Positions 18,369-26,584 of a DNA stretch of 27,483 nucleotides are shown one piece after another. The translations under genes were made by a program, and so were the position numbers. How positions within the stretch are numbered: position 1 is the stretch's first letter; each line of letters begins with the position of its first letter. Source of the stretch: Chara braunii (taxonomy: Eukaryota; Streptophyta; Charophyceae; Charales; Characeae); the NCBI GenBank assembly GCA_003427395.1, contig BFEA01000107.1:268548-296030 (forward strand), given 5' to 3'. The notes beneath the pieces are model-generated. The model saw nothing but the letters and a program-made list of their open reading frames with translations. It was not told the origin of the DNA and made no database searches.

Positions 18369-18675
18369 CATATTTTTTTTGATTTAGAAGTGTTTTCTTA
18401 ATTTAAAAAAATAGAAAACGAATGAGCAAGTATTTTAATCAAAAGAAACCTTAGAAACGTAATGAAAAAATGGATTTTTTTTTCTCGCTTTTTTCTTATT
18501 GGTGGTGGGATAAACATGATGCACACTGCACATATTTCTTTGATTCTTTTTTTTTTAACGGATGCAAATATAAAAGGGTAAAAATATAATACTAAAAAAA
18601 AAGTCAAAGACATTCTTTTTTTTTTTTTTTTCATTTTTGACACACACAAATACTGATTGACTGATTGATGCACTG
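18369..18675. other. AT-rich spacer
   Basis: Long A and T runs with no supported gene. Confidence 0.6.
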
Positions 18676-18990
18676 ACGATCCCGGTCGTCACGTGCCACC
18701 TTCCACCACTGCGATCGTCACCCCACAGTTCGTCGTGACGATCAGCCGCACCGTCGGTCAGGCTACAGTCAGCCCGTTGGGACTTTTCGACTCGCACTGC
18801 ACACATACCATCTAGCCACTGCTTCCCGAAAGCTGGCAGACGAGTTGAGAGAGAGATTTGCGGACGCGCTTGTGGAATTTATAGTTGCGGGAAGGGAGGT
18901 AGATATGAGGGAGGATGAAGATTGAGTCCGGGAAGGGTGAGAGAGGACTTGGGGATAATCGTCCAGCGAAAGCCATGTTGATCCTTCTGA
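18676..18990 (-). repeat. Direct repeat copy 2, promoter-like on the minus strand
   Basis: Partner of 17838-18180. On the minus strand it has TATAAAT at 18877-18883. An ATTGG (inverted CCAAT) lies upstream of it in the same orientation, near 19001-19005. Confidence 0.65.
18877..18883 (-). promoter_or_regulatory. TATA-like box
   Basis: TATAAAT on the minus strand sits in the same context (CAACTATAAA) as the box at 18081-18087. An ATTGG lies over 100 bases upstream. Confidence 0.4.
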
Positions 18991-19558
18991 GTTCGATCGT
19001 AGCCAATCAGAGTCGTTGCGTAATAGGAGTTTCCTCTTGCGAGGATAGTGATTGAAGTTGAATGGATGAATGGCCCGGGGCCATAGTGGAACTTCACGGC
19101 GGATGCGCCTCCTTGTCTCGAATCTATTCCTTTGGAGTGAGTTCAGTTTGACGGCAGTTAAGCCAGAAACTTTTTTTCATCATCGGATCTTGGTGTAATT
19201 TTCATCTATCTTGTCTGCTCCGCATTTTTTCCTCCCTACCTCCTCTCTCTACCTCTACGATATGAACAGTTATGGATACTTGTCAATCTATTGCACACGA
19301 GGGATAAGATGGTTGTTTTGACTGACGCTTAATTAGTCACGGGGATGACGGGGCAGGGGTGCAGAGCATACAGAGAACTGAGTGGTGTGTGACTGCCATT
19401 TTTGCACCTTCCTTCGATGAATGTATGTGGGAGATGAACGAGAATGCTTGGATGATGTCATAATGAGATGATTGCTTGAAAGACTTGTCTCCGACTAGAT
19501 CGTAGGATCGTTGTGATTGACACATGGAATGCATGCTAGATAGGATTTCGTTGTTGCC
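18991..19558. other. Unassigned stretch upstream of the retroelement ORF
   Basis: There are no convincing frames. 19050-19085 contains ATGAATGGCCCGGGGCCAT, an inverted match to 17803-17830. The homology shared with the inverted copy begins only at about 19555. Confidence 0.5.
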
Positions 19559-20092
19559 ATGTGGACCGATTGTCCCAAGCCAATTGGGCGTCGGCCTCCC
19601 GCATCCCCGCCACGCCCCTTCCTGTATAACAAGAAGAGGACACATGTATGCGAGTGGGACGTACGAGAAGCCGTCGCCAAGATCGGCGGAAGATACTACT
19701 TCCCTCTTGAAACCCGATGCTCTGGATTTGTCGGTGCTGGTTTCGTTATTGTGGACACACGCTTTCCGCCTTATACGTTGCTATTGCCGTTTAATGAGTT
19801 AATCGTCATCCCGTGGTCGGCAGTAGCGCCCCATTGGCCTAACACTTTGTGCAGCGATTGTCGCCTCTTCAAGCGGTACCAATCAAAGGGCTTTCACTAC
19901 CGAGTACGAGAGGAAGATGAGCATAAGGAAAGAGCCACTCGGTTAAGGCCTTCCACATCAGATTCAGAGTTGTGTAATGAGCGGCGTCGAGACTTGACCC
20001 AGAAGCGGGATACCAAGTATGTGCCCGCCCCCTTCCACGTGAAACGAAAAGCGACGGCTCGATGGGAAGTTCAACGATACTTTTTGGATTGA
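19559..20092 (+). CDS. Retroelement-associated protein, unknown function
   Basis: An open frame of 177 codons starts at the ATG where similarity to the inverted copy (16826) begins. Visible features are MWTDCP, a Pro-rich patch, CEWDVREAVAKIGGRYYFP, an aliphatic stretch (FVIVDTRFPPYTLLLPFNEL), CSDC, a Lys/Arg-rich C-terminal third (EHKERATRLRPSTSD, ERRRDLTQKRDTKY) and WEVQRYFLD at the end. The CX2C pairs suggest metal binding and the basic tail suggests nucleic-acid binding, both inferred. Conservation of the reading text in two copies supports real coding. It precedes a PBS-like site and gypsy gag, so it may lie in an LTR or leader, or be a first ORF of the element. No known domain is recognised. 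Confidence 0.55.
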   Translation: MWTDCPKPIGRRPPASPPRPFLYNKKRTHVCEWDVREAVAKIGGRYYFPLETRCSGFVGAGFVIVDTRFPPYTLLLPFNELIVIPWSAVAPHWPNTLCSDCRLFKRYQSKGFHYRVREEDEHKERATRLRPSTSDSELCNERRRDLTQKRDTKYVPAPFHVKRKATARWEVQRYFLD

Positions 20093-20322
20093 ATTTCCCC
20101 TCACCGTGCGTCCCGCGCGCGCCTTCTTCTCCCTCAAAACTTGCGCAGTGACGGACCCTCCCCCTTCTTACTAAGTCGGACCGACACAGGGGATTTCGGT
20201 TCTGACCGTGTCCCCGCACTGAATTTCCCAAAAATCCTTGGCACGCCCCACCTTGCTGCCTTTCTGGGGCCCCTTCCGCAATTTTAAACACTCCGAACGG
20301 AAGGCAGTACAGAGCGCGAGGT

Positions 20323-20334
20323 TGGTATTGAAGC
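20323..20334 (+). other. Primer-binding-site-like sequence of the gypsy element
   Basis: TGGTATTGAAGC matches 9 of 12 bases of the plant initiator-Met tRNA PBS (TGGTATCAGAGC) and sits about 135 bases before the gag ATG. If it is correct, the 5' LTR ends just upstream. Confidence 0.35.
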
Positions 20335-20458
20335 CGACACGTGTCGGTTCTGATGATAGTAAGAGGAGCTGGCGAGAGGAAGATTAGTTAAACGATTCAA
20401 CCTTCTTAGTCCTCCCGTCACTCGAGAGAGGTCCGCCGAAGCTCGACCAGAAATTCCC

Positions 20459-21407
20459 ATGGTCGATGCTAATGGAACACCTCCCCGAGTGATGGTAAAC
20501 ATCCCCTCTACCTTCCCGTTCTATCCCAACTACACTAATCCCGAGGGATGGCTCGAAGTCGTGCAAGCTTAGGGGTATGGTGCCGAGGATCTTCCTCGCG
20601 TCATTAGCCTGCTACTACGAAACACTGATCATGACTGGCTTAGAAGGCATAGGTGGGTAGATTGGGATATGTTCAAGAGGGCGTTCCTAGGGAGGTTCGA
20701 CGGAGTCAGCGAAGATGTTGCATGGTTCGTACTAAAAACCCGACCGCAGGAACCCGGAGAGCTGCTACCCAACTTTGTGGATTGGTTTCAAACCGCATTC
20801 GACAAATCAGGGCGGGAAAAAAACGCTGCTCGTGATTTATTCATCGATCATCTTTGCAATCCAGTGTTGAAAACGAAGCTGCAGAAAAAAATTCCTCTGA
20901 AGATGAACCAGCTAGTACCCGTTATCATAGCTTAAAAAACTTGAACTAGATCTGCTGGATACTCGCAAGTATATCAGTCAGGGGGATGAAGACATCTCGG
21001 ACACGATCCAAGATGTGGCCGCTAAGCGGCGTTTGTGGCTTAGAGCGGTGGGACGATTTTACCCTCGTCCTTATTACGACTATCGGGATGGACCCGCCAC
21101 GGATCTCTCTCCGTATCACCCCCTGCCTCCCTCGAAACCTCCCCTTTCTTCAAAGATGGCACCCGTGAATACCATAATGCCCCAGGATGTTGCATCAATG
21201 CCTATTACTACCATGCATTTGGCCCAGATGATTCATATCGCCACGCCTAAACAGTCCGAGTGGATGAATAATCTGATTCAGATGCAGGCTTCTCAGATGG
21301 ATCGGTTGGAACAGATCGTGACGAAGCTAATAAAAACTAATTATAATCTTTATTGCCCCGTTCCTGCTTCGTACCCTCTGTTGACCGCTCCTCCTAACAC
21401 CGTTTGA
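20459..21407 (+). pseudogene. Ty3/gypsy gag, broken
   Basis: From the ATG at 20459 the frame reads MVDANGTPPRVMVN and then a retrotransposon-gag domain (DHDWLRRHRWVDWDMFKRAF and FVDWFQTAFDKSG), the capsid-like helices that assemble element RNA. TAG at 20570-20572 interrupts VQA-GYG, probably a former Trp. TAA at 20933-20935 follows a frame change. The protein then continues in another frame (LKKLELDLLDTRKYISQ to about 21407) with an Asn/Gln/Met-rich C-terminal part. No CCHC knuckle is seen. The frame is open for some distance upstream of the chosen ATG. Confidence 0.75.
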
Positions 21408-21604
21408 AACCGATGCCGAAATTAAGGAAACTGAAATGATTAGTCCAGTCGAATCACAGATGATTGCCACCGTCTTCTCGGTCCGAACCAGTAGCTCCAT
21501 GTTCTCGAACATGAACGACAAACGATCTCGGAGGACGGATTGGATTGATACGCCACTTGACATCTTTGGTCGCCCTGTGATCACAATACCTCAGTCATGT
21601 CCCC
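21408..21604 (+). pseudogene. Gag-pol linker, protease not found
   Basis: The frame reads FETDAEIKETEMIS and then TDWIDTPLDIFGRPVITIPQ. It lies where the aspartic protease should be, but no D-T/S-G active site is present. It is probably decayed or deleted. Confidence 0.4.
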
Positions 21605-22553
21605 CGAGAGATTCAAAAATCCTTGATTGATGTTTTGCATGGGTATGCCAAGGTACTGAGTGTACGTGATAACGATATTGGATTATCCAATGTGATTGAG
21701 CATGCGATCCTTATAGGGGATCATCAACCGATTAGCCGCACTCTCTATCGGTATTCACTGGCCCCAAAAATCGACCGCATTCCAGAGGATAAAGGAGTTC
21801 GAAGCTAATGGGTGGATCGAACCCGCCATCGGACCGTGATCGTTTCCAGTGGTGATTGTGCCAAAGAAGGCGGGAGGAATTCACATATGCATCGATTACC
21901 GAAAGTTGAATGACGTCACGATTAAGGATGTGTATCCTCTTCCCCGGATCGATGAGTTCTTGGATCCTATTGGTAGTGCCCGATTTTTTAGCAAGTTTGA
22001 TGTTCGTTGTGGATTCCACCATCTTATTGTTTGAAAAAAGGATCGTCCGAAAACGACTTTCATTCTTTTTGAATGAACTTGGCAATGGATTCGATGCCCG
22101 ATGGGGATTTGCAACGCCCCAGCCACGTTTCAACGCGCGATGAACATGGCTTTCCAGAACTTCATGCGAAAAAACGCGGCTGGCGCAGAGCATAATCATT
22201 TATTGTGTGATTGTCTATATGGATGATATCCTTGTGTATTCAAGTTCCTCCAAAGGGCACGTACAGCACATCGAGTGGACCTTGCACGCACTAAAGGACA
22301 CTGGATTCAAGTTGGTTGTTGAAAAGTGTCAGTTTTTCCTCACCGAGATCTCCTTCCGCGGCCACGTGGTTACGGACCAAGGACTGCAGCCGAAGCCTCA
22401 GAGGGTACAACCGTGAAAGACGCGCCAGTACCGACATCCGTGACACAAGTACTTGCCTTTTTGGGATTGGCATCATACTATCGAAGGTTTATCAAGGGGT
22501 TCGCGGCGATCGCGGGACCACTTACGAACTTGCTGAAAAAAAGCAGTTGTTGA
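21605..22553 (+). pseudogene. Ty3/gypsy reverse transcriptase, broken
   Basis: RT motifs appear in order across several frames: EHAILIGDHQPISRTLYRYS, KEFEANGWIEPAIGP, FPVVIVPKKAGGIHICIDYR, FFSKFDVRCGFHHL (domain A), PMGICNAPATFQRAMN (domain B) and VYMDDILVYS with the catalytic YMDD at 22216-22227. FRGHVVTDQGLQPKPQ and FLGLASYYRRFIKGFAAIAG (thumb/connection) follow. TGA at 21837-21839 stands where Trp is usual (GP-W-SFP). TGA at 22032-22034 and one near 22067 also interrupt, and the frame shifts near 21790, 22200 and 22410. It is clearly Ty3/gypsy, inactive as written. Confidence 0.88.
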
Positions 22554-22567
22554 TCTGGATCCCGTAG

Positions 22568-23083
22568 TGCGATCGAGCTTTCCGAGAACTCAAGGCGGAC
22601 TTGATTTCGGCTCATGTCCTTATAAGACCGAACCTTGAAAAACCCGTTGTCCTCATCACTGATTGGCAGCCCGAGGCGATCTCAGAGATCTTGGCCCAGA
22701 TGGGACCTGACGGCCTCGAACACGTGGTGGAATATGCGTCCAAATCGGTGTCCGCCTGTAAGCGCAACTACTCTGCCCCGACAGGGGAATGCGACACGGT
22801 CTTGTGGGGAATCAGTCACTTCTGGACGTACTTATATGGCCGGAAGTTCACGTTGGTGACCGATCACGAATTGTTGTTGGCATTGAAGAAGTCCAAGGAT
22901 TACTCCGGTATGATCAGGCGATGGGCTACCACGTTGCAGAGTATGGACTTTGACATTCATCATCGAAAGCACGATAGACACGACAACGCGGACGGGCTGA
23001 CACGACTGCATCGCCCCAACAAGGTACCCAGGAGTGAGGAGGTGATCCCGTGGCACGACCCGGAGCCGAAGAACGAGCCTTAG
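22568..23083 (+). pseudogene. Ty3/gypsy RNase H domain
   Basis: An open frame after TAG (22565-22567) reads CDRAFRELKADLISAHVLIR, VLITDWQPEAISEILAQ, HVVEYASKSVSACKRNYSAP, TGECDTVLWGISHFWTYLYG, LVTDHELLLALKK and HDNADGLTRL. These are the acidic catalytic positions (D, E, D, D) and order of the RNase H that degrades the RNA strand. It ends in a charged tail at TAG (23081-23083), where a longer polyprotein would continue into integrase. This is the best preserved part of pol. Confidence 0.88.
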
Positions 23084-23179
23084 TACAGACAAGTGGAGAT
23101 CCTGCCAAAGGGCTAAGCGGACACGTGCATCCAATCTCGTCCCTCCCTCTCTCTTTCTTTCTCTCTCTCTCTCGGAACA

Positions 23180-23611
23180 ATGGCGACCCCGTCTTCTTCT
23201 GGCTCTCCCACCGATTCCGCTCCCTTGGCTCATTCGGACTTTCTCGCCAATCTCCCAGACAAATTGTGTTATTTTTGCATGTGTATTGCCCGGGTTTATG
23301 GGGTAGACTGCTATCCCTTTGAGTTTGGGTTCACTGGGTGGGTAGAATATGCCACGTGTGTCAATCGCGCGCATGGCGCGTGTGTTCGATACAGAATGAG
23401 CAATAAGGAATGGAGACGCCCCCTGTGTAGAACGGACAAACTTCCTACGGAGGTTCGATTTGAGGCCGCCCGAACGGACGACCCTGAATACAACGAGAAA
23501 TACCTACGGGCGGAAGTATGGACGGATAAAATATTACTAGCTAAATTACCTGGCCAGCCATTGGACCATCCCACTAAGCACGATAGGCGTCGAGCCACCG
23601 AAAGGTCCTGA
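23180..23611 (+). CDS. Cys-rich ORF between RNase H and integrase
   Basis: An open frame of 143 codons starts at ACAATGGCG, a good eukaryotic start context, after a 50-base CT-rich leader (23128-23173). The N-terminal part reads MATPSSSGSPTDSAP and then CYFCMCIARVYGVDCYPFEF, with further Cys at ATC and GAC, a possible zinc-binding cluster. The second part (DPEYNEKYLRAEVWTDKILL) looks like the usual linker before gypsy integrase. So this may be a fusion of a foreign N-terminus with pol linker. No family is recognised for the Cys part. Function is unknown. Confidence 0.5.
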   Translation: MATPSSSGSPTDSAPLAHSDFLANLPDKLCYFCMCIARVYGVDCYPFEFGFTGWVEYATCVNRAHGACVRYRMSNKEWRRPLCRTDKLPTEVRFEAARTDDPEYNEKYLRAEVWTDKILLAKLPGQPLDHPTKHDRRRATERS

Positions 23612-23615
23612 GATT

Positions 23616-23960
23616 ATGGATGGATCAACGGTCATTTGGAAATTATGGTTGACGGTTCCCCACCCATTCGACAGGTATGACTGGACTAGATCGGCGCACG
23701 AGGAACAGGCCGCTCATTTTGCAATACGTGTCACCGAAGCGACTATCGATCAAAATCGATGGTTCTGGTCTAATATCCGGGATTATGTAAAGCACGTGGT
23801 TGCTAACTATCTAGTCTGTGTGGCCGACCGTGCACCCATTCGCAGGCCGAATACGATAGTCCCGACGGAGGTAGAACGCCCTTTCCAGCGAGTCAACCGT
23901 TGTGAATATTCTATTCTTTTTGTGTTGATCGACCATTTCTCGAAATATATCGAAGTCTAG
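23616..23960 (+). pseudogene. Gypsy integrase, N-terminal zinc domain and start of core
   Basis: The frame reads HEEQAAHFAIRVTEATIDQN, VANYLVCVADRAPIRRPN and PFQRVN then FVLIDHFSKYIEV. The HHCC zinc domain is recognisable, but the first Cys of the C-X2-C pair appears to be Tyr (NYLVC). The stretch carrying the first catalytic Asp between PFQRV and FVLID is altered or short. The frame ends at TAG 23958-23960. Confidence 0.8.
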
Positions 23961-23971
23961 ATACAGAAGAA

Positions 23972-24894
23972 ATTCTAACCGATAATGGGTCTGAATTCAA
24001 AGCTTAGGTAGAGGAATTACCGATGCGTCATGGTGTTACTCTCCGACATACCGCTCCCCATGTCTCCCAGTCGAACGGGTTGGCCGAAAATGCGAACCGC
24101 ATGATTACGACTGCTCTCAGCAAGAATTTAGCGGCTAATGACACGCGTCATTGGCCCGAGATTGTCTACCAAATCATCGGGATCCGTCGTGTGACCCCTC
24201 ATGAGTCCACTGGATTCACCCCCTTTCAGCTTCGGACCAATAACATTCCATGTATCGATAATCGGGGTATCTCGAAAATTGTCGAAAAAGGGGGCAGGGA
24301 CACACGTGCGGCTCTTAAAGCCAAGGCCAAGCGGTATGCAAATTTAATGGAAAGGACTATTCCTAAGCTAGCCCAGAAAAGACAAAAAATGACCGAACTC
24401 GCCCACGGTAGACAGGTCCGTAGCAACGAGGCCCGGAATGGGAATGCAGGCCCGCAACACCCGTATAAGCTAGGGGACCTGGTGCAAGTACGCAAATGTA
24501 CACGCGACCGCAAACTCTCTCCCAAATTCTCTGGCTGTTTTCGCATCGTGGAAGTCGGTCCTAACGGAGCCAACACGGTCCACATCGCACCTGAGGCCAG
24601 CGCCAGCCATAGCTCTCTTCCCATTGTTCGCCATACCTCATACCTTCTGAGAACCCTAATTCATCTTCCTCTTCTTCCTCCAGCGCAGACGAAAAACTTG
24701 CTTCCCTTCTTTCATCTGACTCTACCTCCCCTTCGCCTTCGCCACGAGTTTTGTCATTGAGCCAGTTCTTCCACCCCAGCTTCTTCAACCTCGAGCCTGG
24801 CTGCAGTTTTGCCAAGTCGCGCACCCTCGTCTCAGTTCTGATCTTCTCCGATTTGGGCAGCTCTTCAGTCATCGAGCCTGGTGCGCCGTTGTAG
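23972..24894 (+). pseudogene. Gypsy integrase, core end and C-terminal domain
   Basis: ILTDNGSEFKA carries the second catalytic Asp (23981-23983). It is followed by TAG at 24005-24007 (probably a former Trp), HTAPHVSQSNGLAENANRM with the catalytic Glu, HESTGFTPFQLRTNNIP and a C-terminal domain (YKLGDLVQVRK, KLSPKFSGCFRIVEVGPNGA). Only about ten codons separate FSKYIEV from TDNGSEF, far fewer than normal, so part of the core is deleted. After about 24640 the more coding-like frame is a Ser-rich tail (SPSPSPRVLSLSQFFHPSFF) ending at TAG 24892-24894, which implies one more frame change. No chromodomain is seen. Confidence 0.83.
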
Positions 24895-25067
24895 AAGTAA
24901 CAATATCGACCGATCGGGGTTCAGTAGTCATCTTGGCAGAAGCGTCGGGGTTTGAACGCTTCAAGTTCTCAAGTTCTCATGGCCTACTCAGAGCGACGTG
25001 ACGGTGATCGTGGCCTTCAGCGGCGATCTGTGTACCATTGGCATGCAGCGACTCGACGCGGTGGTGA
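24895..25067 (+). other. Short spacer after pol
   Basis: A repeated TTCAAGTTCTCAAGTTCTCA patch lies at 24960-24979. No polypurine tract or LTR start was recognised. Confidence 0.4.
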
Positions 25068-25370
25068 CTAGTCTTTACAAGTGGGGGCAAGCGTTGGTGG
25101 CTGATTGGCGGCAGCGACTGGCTCGGCCAGGACGACAAGTGGTGGGGACCGAGTGTATCGATACCTTCTCTCTTCGAACTAGCGCCACAGATCGGCCCGC
25201 TCGTCTGCTTCCACATCTTCATCCCTACCCCGAACGCCGATGAATCGCTTCTCTCCCTTCTCCCTCCCCTCCGACCTTCCAATCATCTGGCCATCTTGGG
25301 CCGATCCCCTCCTCACCTTGGAAATTCGTCCCACTTCGATCCCTCCTTTCAGTCCAGCCTACATCAGTAA
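25068..25370 (+). pseudogene. Possible upstream part of the 25240-26184 gene
   Basis: In a different frame, 25068-25370 reads VFTSGGKRWWLIGGSDWLGQ, DDKWWGPSVSIPSLFELAPQ and IGPLVCFHIFIPTPNADESL before TAA. The Trp-rich text is coding-like and overlaps the start of the next ORF, so a single frameshift around 25250-25370 may separate two parts of one gene. A GTAAGT at 25367-25372 resembles a donor, but the nearest acceptor (AG at 25410-25411) would make an implausibly short, out-of-phase intron. Confidence 0.35.
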
Positions 25371-26184
25371 GTGGACTGAATTCGCGACGATAAGCGTGTG
25401 TATGCTTACAGTGAAATGTTGTTGGTCGCGATATTACAGTAATCGGGAGTTGGAACACTGTAACGAGATATCGTTGGTGCTAGCAAAGTTGTGGCCAGAG
25501 GAGGTGGCAACCGACGGAATGTTGGTGGGACATCTGTGTGGCGAAATCGCTAAGGGCGGTCGAGCAACCGTCGCCTACAAACTTCTCACGTTCTTGTCTC
25601 AACTCGTCGACGATTTGCCGACGGACATCATCTCTTTTAATCCGAGTGATCCAGGCCAGGCTGAACCCGTTACTTTGGAGAGGAAGTTGACGCCAACTGT
25701 AATCTGGGCGAACTGCACGGAGGACTTTGGTCAGTACTTGAGCGATCACGACCCCACGGCTTGGTGTTTTCTGGACCTTAACGAGCTCGCGCTGGATAAC
25801 TCTGACTTTGACAAATTCTGGAAGGCTCATCAGGAGAACGGGGAAGTACCGCTGGACGATGACCCAGGTCGCATAGCCATCGCGGGGCTGTCAGAGGAAG
25901 AAGAGTCGGAAGCCCGATCGACTTCGAAAGAGGAAGAAGAGGTGTCCGCACCTGAGCCCCGGGAGGCTCCTCCAACTCGAGCGTTACCTGCCATTCGGGG
26001 AGGATCCGCTTTGAATTTCGAAGTTCCCTCGGACGCCGCCAGTCGCCACGATGGCGCAGCAACCTCCCGCCGGCGCCGCTGTTCCCGCTCACCATCTCCC
26101 TCGTCCGCTCCCTCTGCGCTTCGTTCTCGTCCTGCTCCCAGCCCGGACGTTCCGTCCTCGTCCCGTCTTCCACTGCCCCCTTGA
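25240..26184 (+). CDS. Uninterrupted 314-codon ORF, unknown function
   Basis: This is the longest clean frame in the window. The first ~40 residues overlap the other frame and may not be translated. From about residue 45 it reads KWTEFATISVCMLTVKCCWS, NRELEHCNEISLVLAKLWPE, VAYKLLTFLSQLVDDLPTDI, an acidic middle (GLSEEEESEARSTSKEEEEV) and a Ser/Arg/Pro-rich tail (SRRRRCSRSPSPSSAPSALR) ending PPLPP-like. The layout of a folded N-terminal half, acidic linker and SR-like tail is unlike pol. It lies 345 bases after integrase on the same strand, so it may be a 3' accessory ORF of the gypsy element or a host gene. I recognise no domain. The lack of stops contrasts with the decayed pol. Confidence 0.55.
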   Translation: MNRFSPFSLPSDLPIIWPSWADPLLTLEIRPTSIPPFSPAYISKWTEFATISVCMLTVKCCWSRYYSNRELEHCNEISLVLAKLWPEEVATDGMLVGHLCGEIAKGGRATVAYKLLTFLSQLVDDLPTDIISFNPSDPGQAEPVTLERKLTPTVIWANCTEDFGQYLSDHDPTAWCFLDLNELALDNSDFDKFWKAHQENGEVPLDDDPGRIAIAGLSEEEESEARSTSKEEEEVSAPEPREAPPTRALPAIRGGSALNFEVPSDAASRHDGAATSRRRRCSRSPSPSSAPSALRSRPAPSPDVPSSSRLPLPP

Positions 26185-26365
26185 TTACCTCTCTTTCTCC
26201 CCTCTCCCCCACATTGAATTCCCCCTAAATTACCGTATCTTCACTAACCAACTGTTTTGTCATCATTTCGCCGCGCGATTTCTATGTACAGTCTTTCCCC
26301 ATCACTCTCCCTCCTTCCCTCTCAACATCCTCCTTTTCAGCGTCGCTTGGAGACAATACAACCAT
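26185..26365. other. Pyrimidine-rich spacer
   Basis: C/T-rich sequence lies between two open frames, compatible with an untranslated region or intron. A stem (26353-26362 with 26371-26380, ACAATACAAC/GTTGTATTGT) overlaps the start of the next ORF. Confidence 0.4.
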
Positions 26366-26584
26366 ATGGAGTTGTATTGTATTATCTCCGGGACCTTTCC
26401 CGCGGTGGAAGGTTACGAGTCCCTACGGGACAATGTCCTCCGTACCATCCCCTCTTTGTACCCCGACTATATTCTATCCCTGTCCCGACCCAATCATCGC
26501 TTCCTCCGCGCACACCGGATCGTCCACTTCGCCGACCTCGGTGACGAAGCTGCGGATTACTTCCCTCCACTCCCACTCGAATGA
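26366..26584 (+). CDS. 72-codon ORF, unknown function
   Basis: The ATG at 26366 begins MELYCIISGTFPAVEGYESL, then DNVLRTIPSLYPDYILSLSR, and it ends ADYFPPLPLE before TGA. The composition is balanced and coding-like, and the frame is open upstream without another convincing start. It could be the end of a spliced gene or a fragment of an element ORF. No family is recognised. Confidence 0.35.
   Translation: MELYCIISGTFPAVEGYESLRDNVLRTIPSLYPDYILSLSRPNHRFLRAHRIVHFADLGDEAADYFPPLPLE

Noticed and set aside
20092-20322. A defined 5' LTR for the gypsy element
   Set aside because: No matching 3' copy was found in 24895-27483, so LTR limits cannot be set. Only the PBS-like site and the shared end with the inverted copy hint at it.
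22832-23374. 180-codon minus-strand frame
   Set aside because: It is antisense to RNase H and the following leader. The Arg/Glu-rich part comes from the CT-rich tract.
25367-25411. GTAAGT...TTACAG as a 45-base intron
   Set aside because: It is too short for a typical plant intron, and the joined frames are out of phase.
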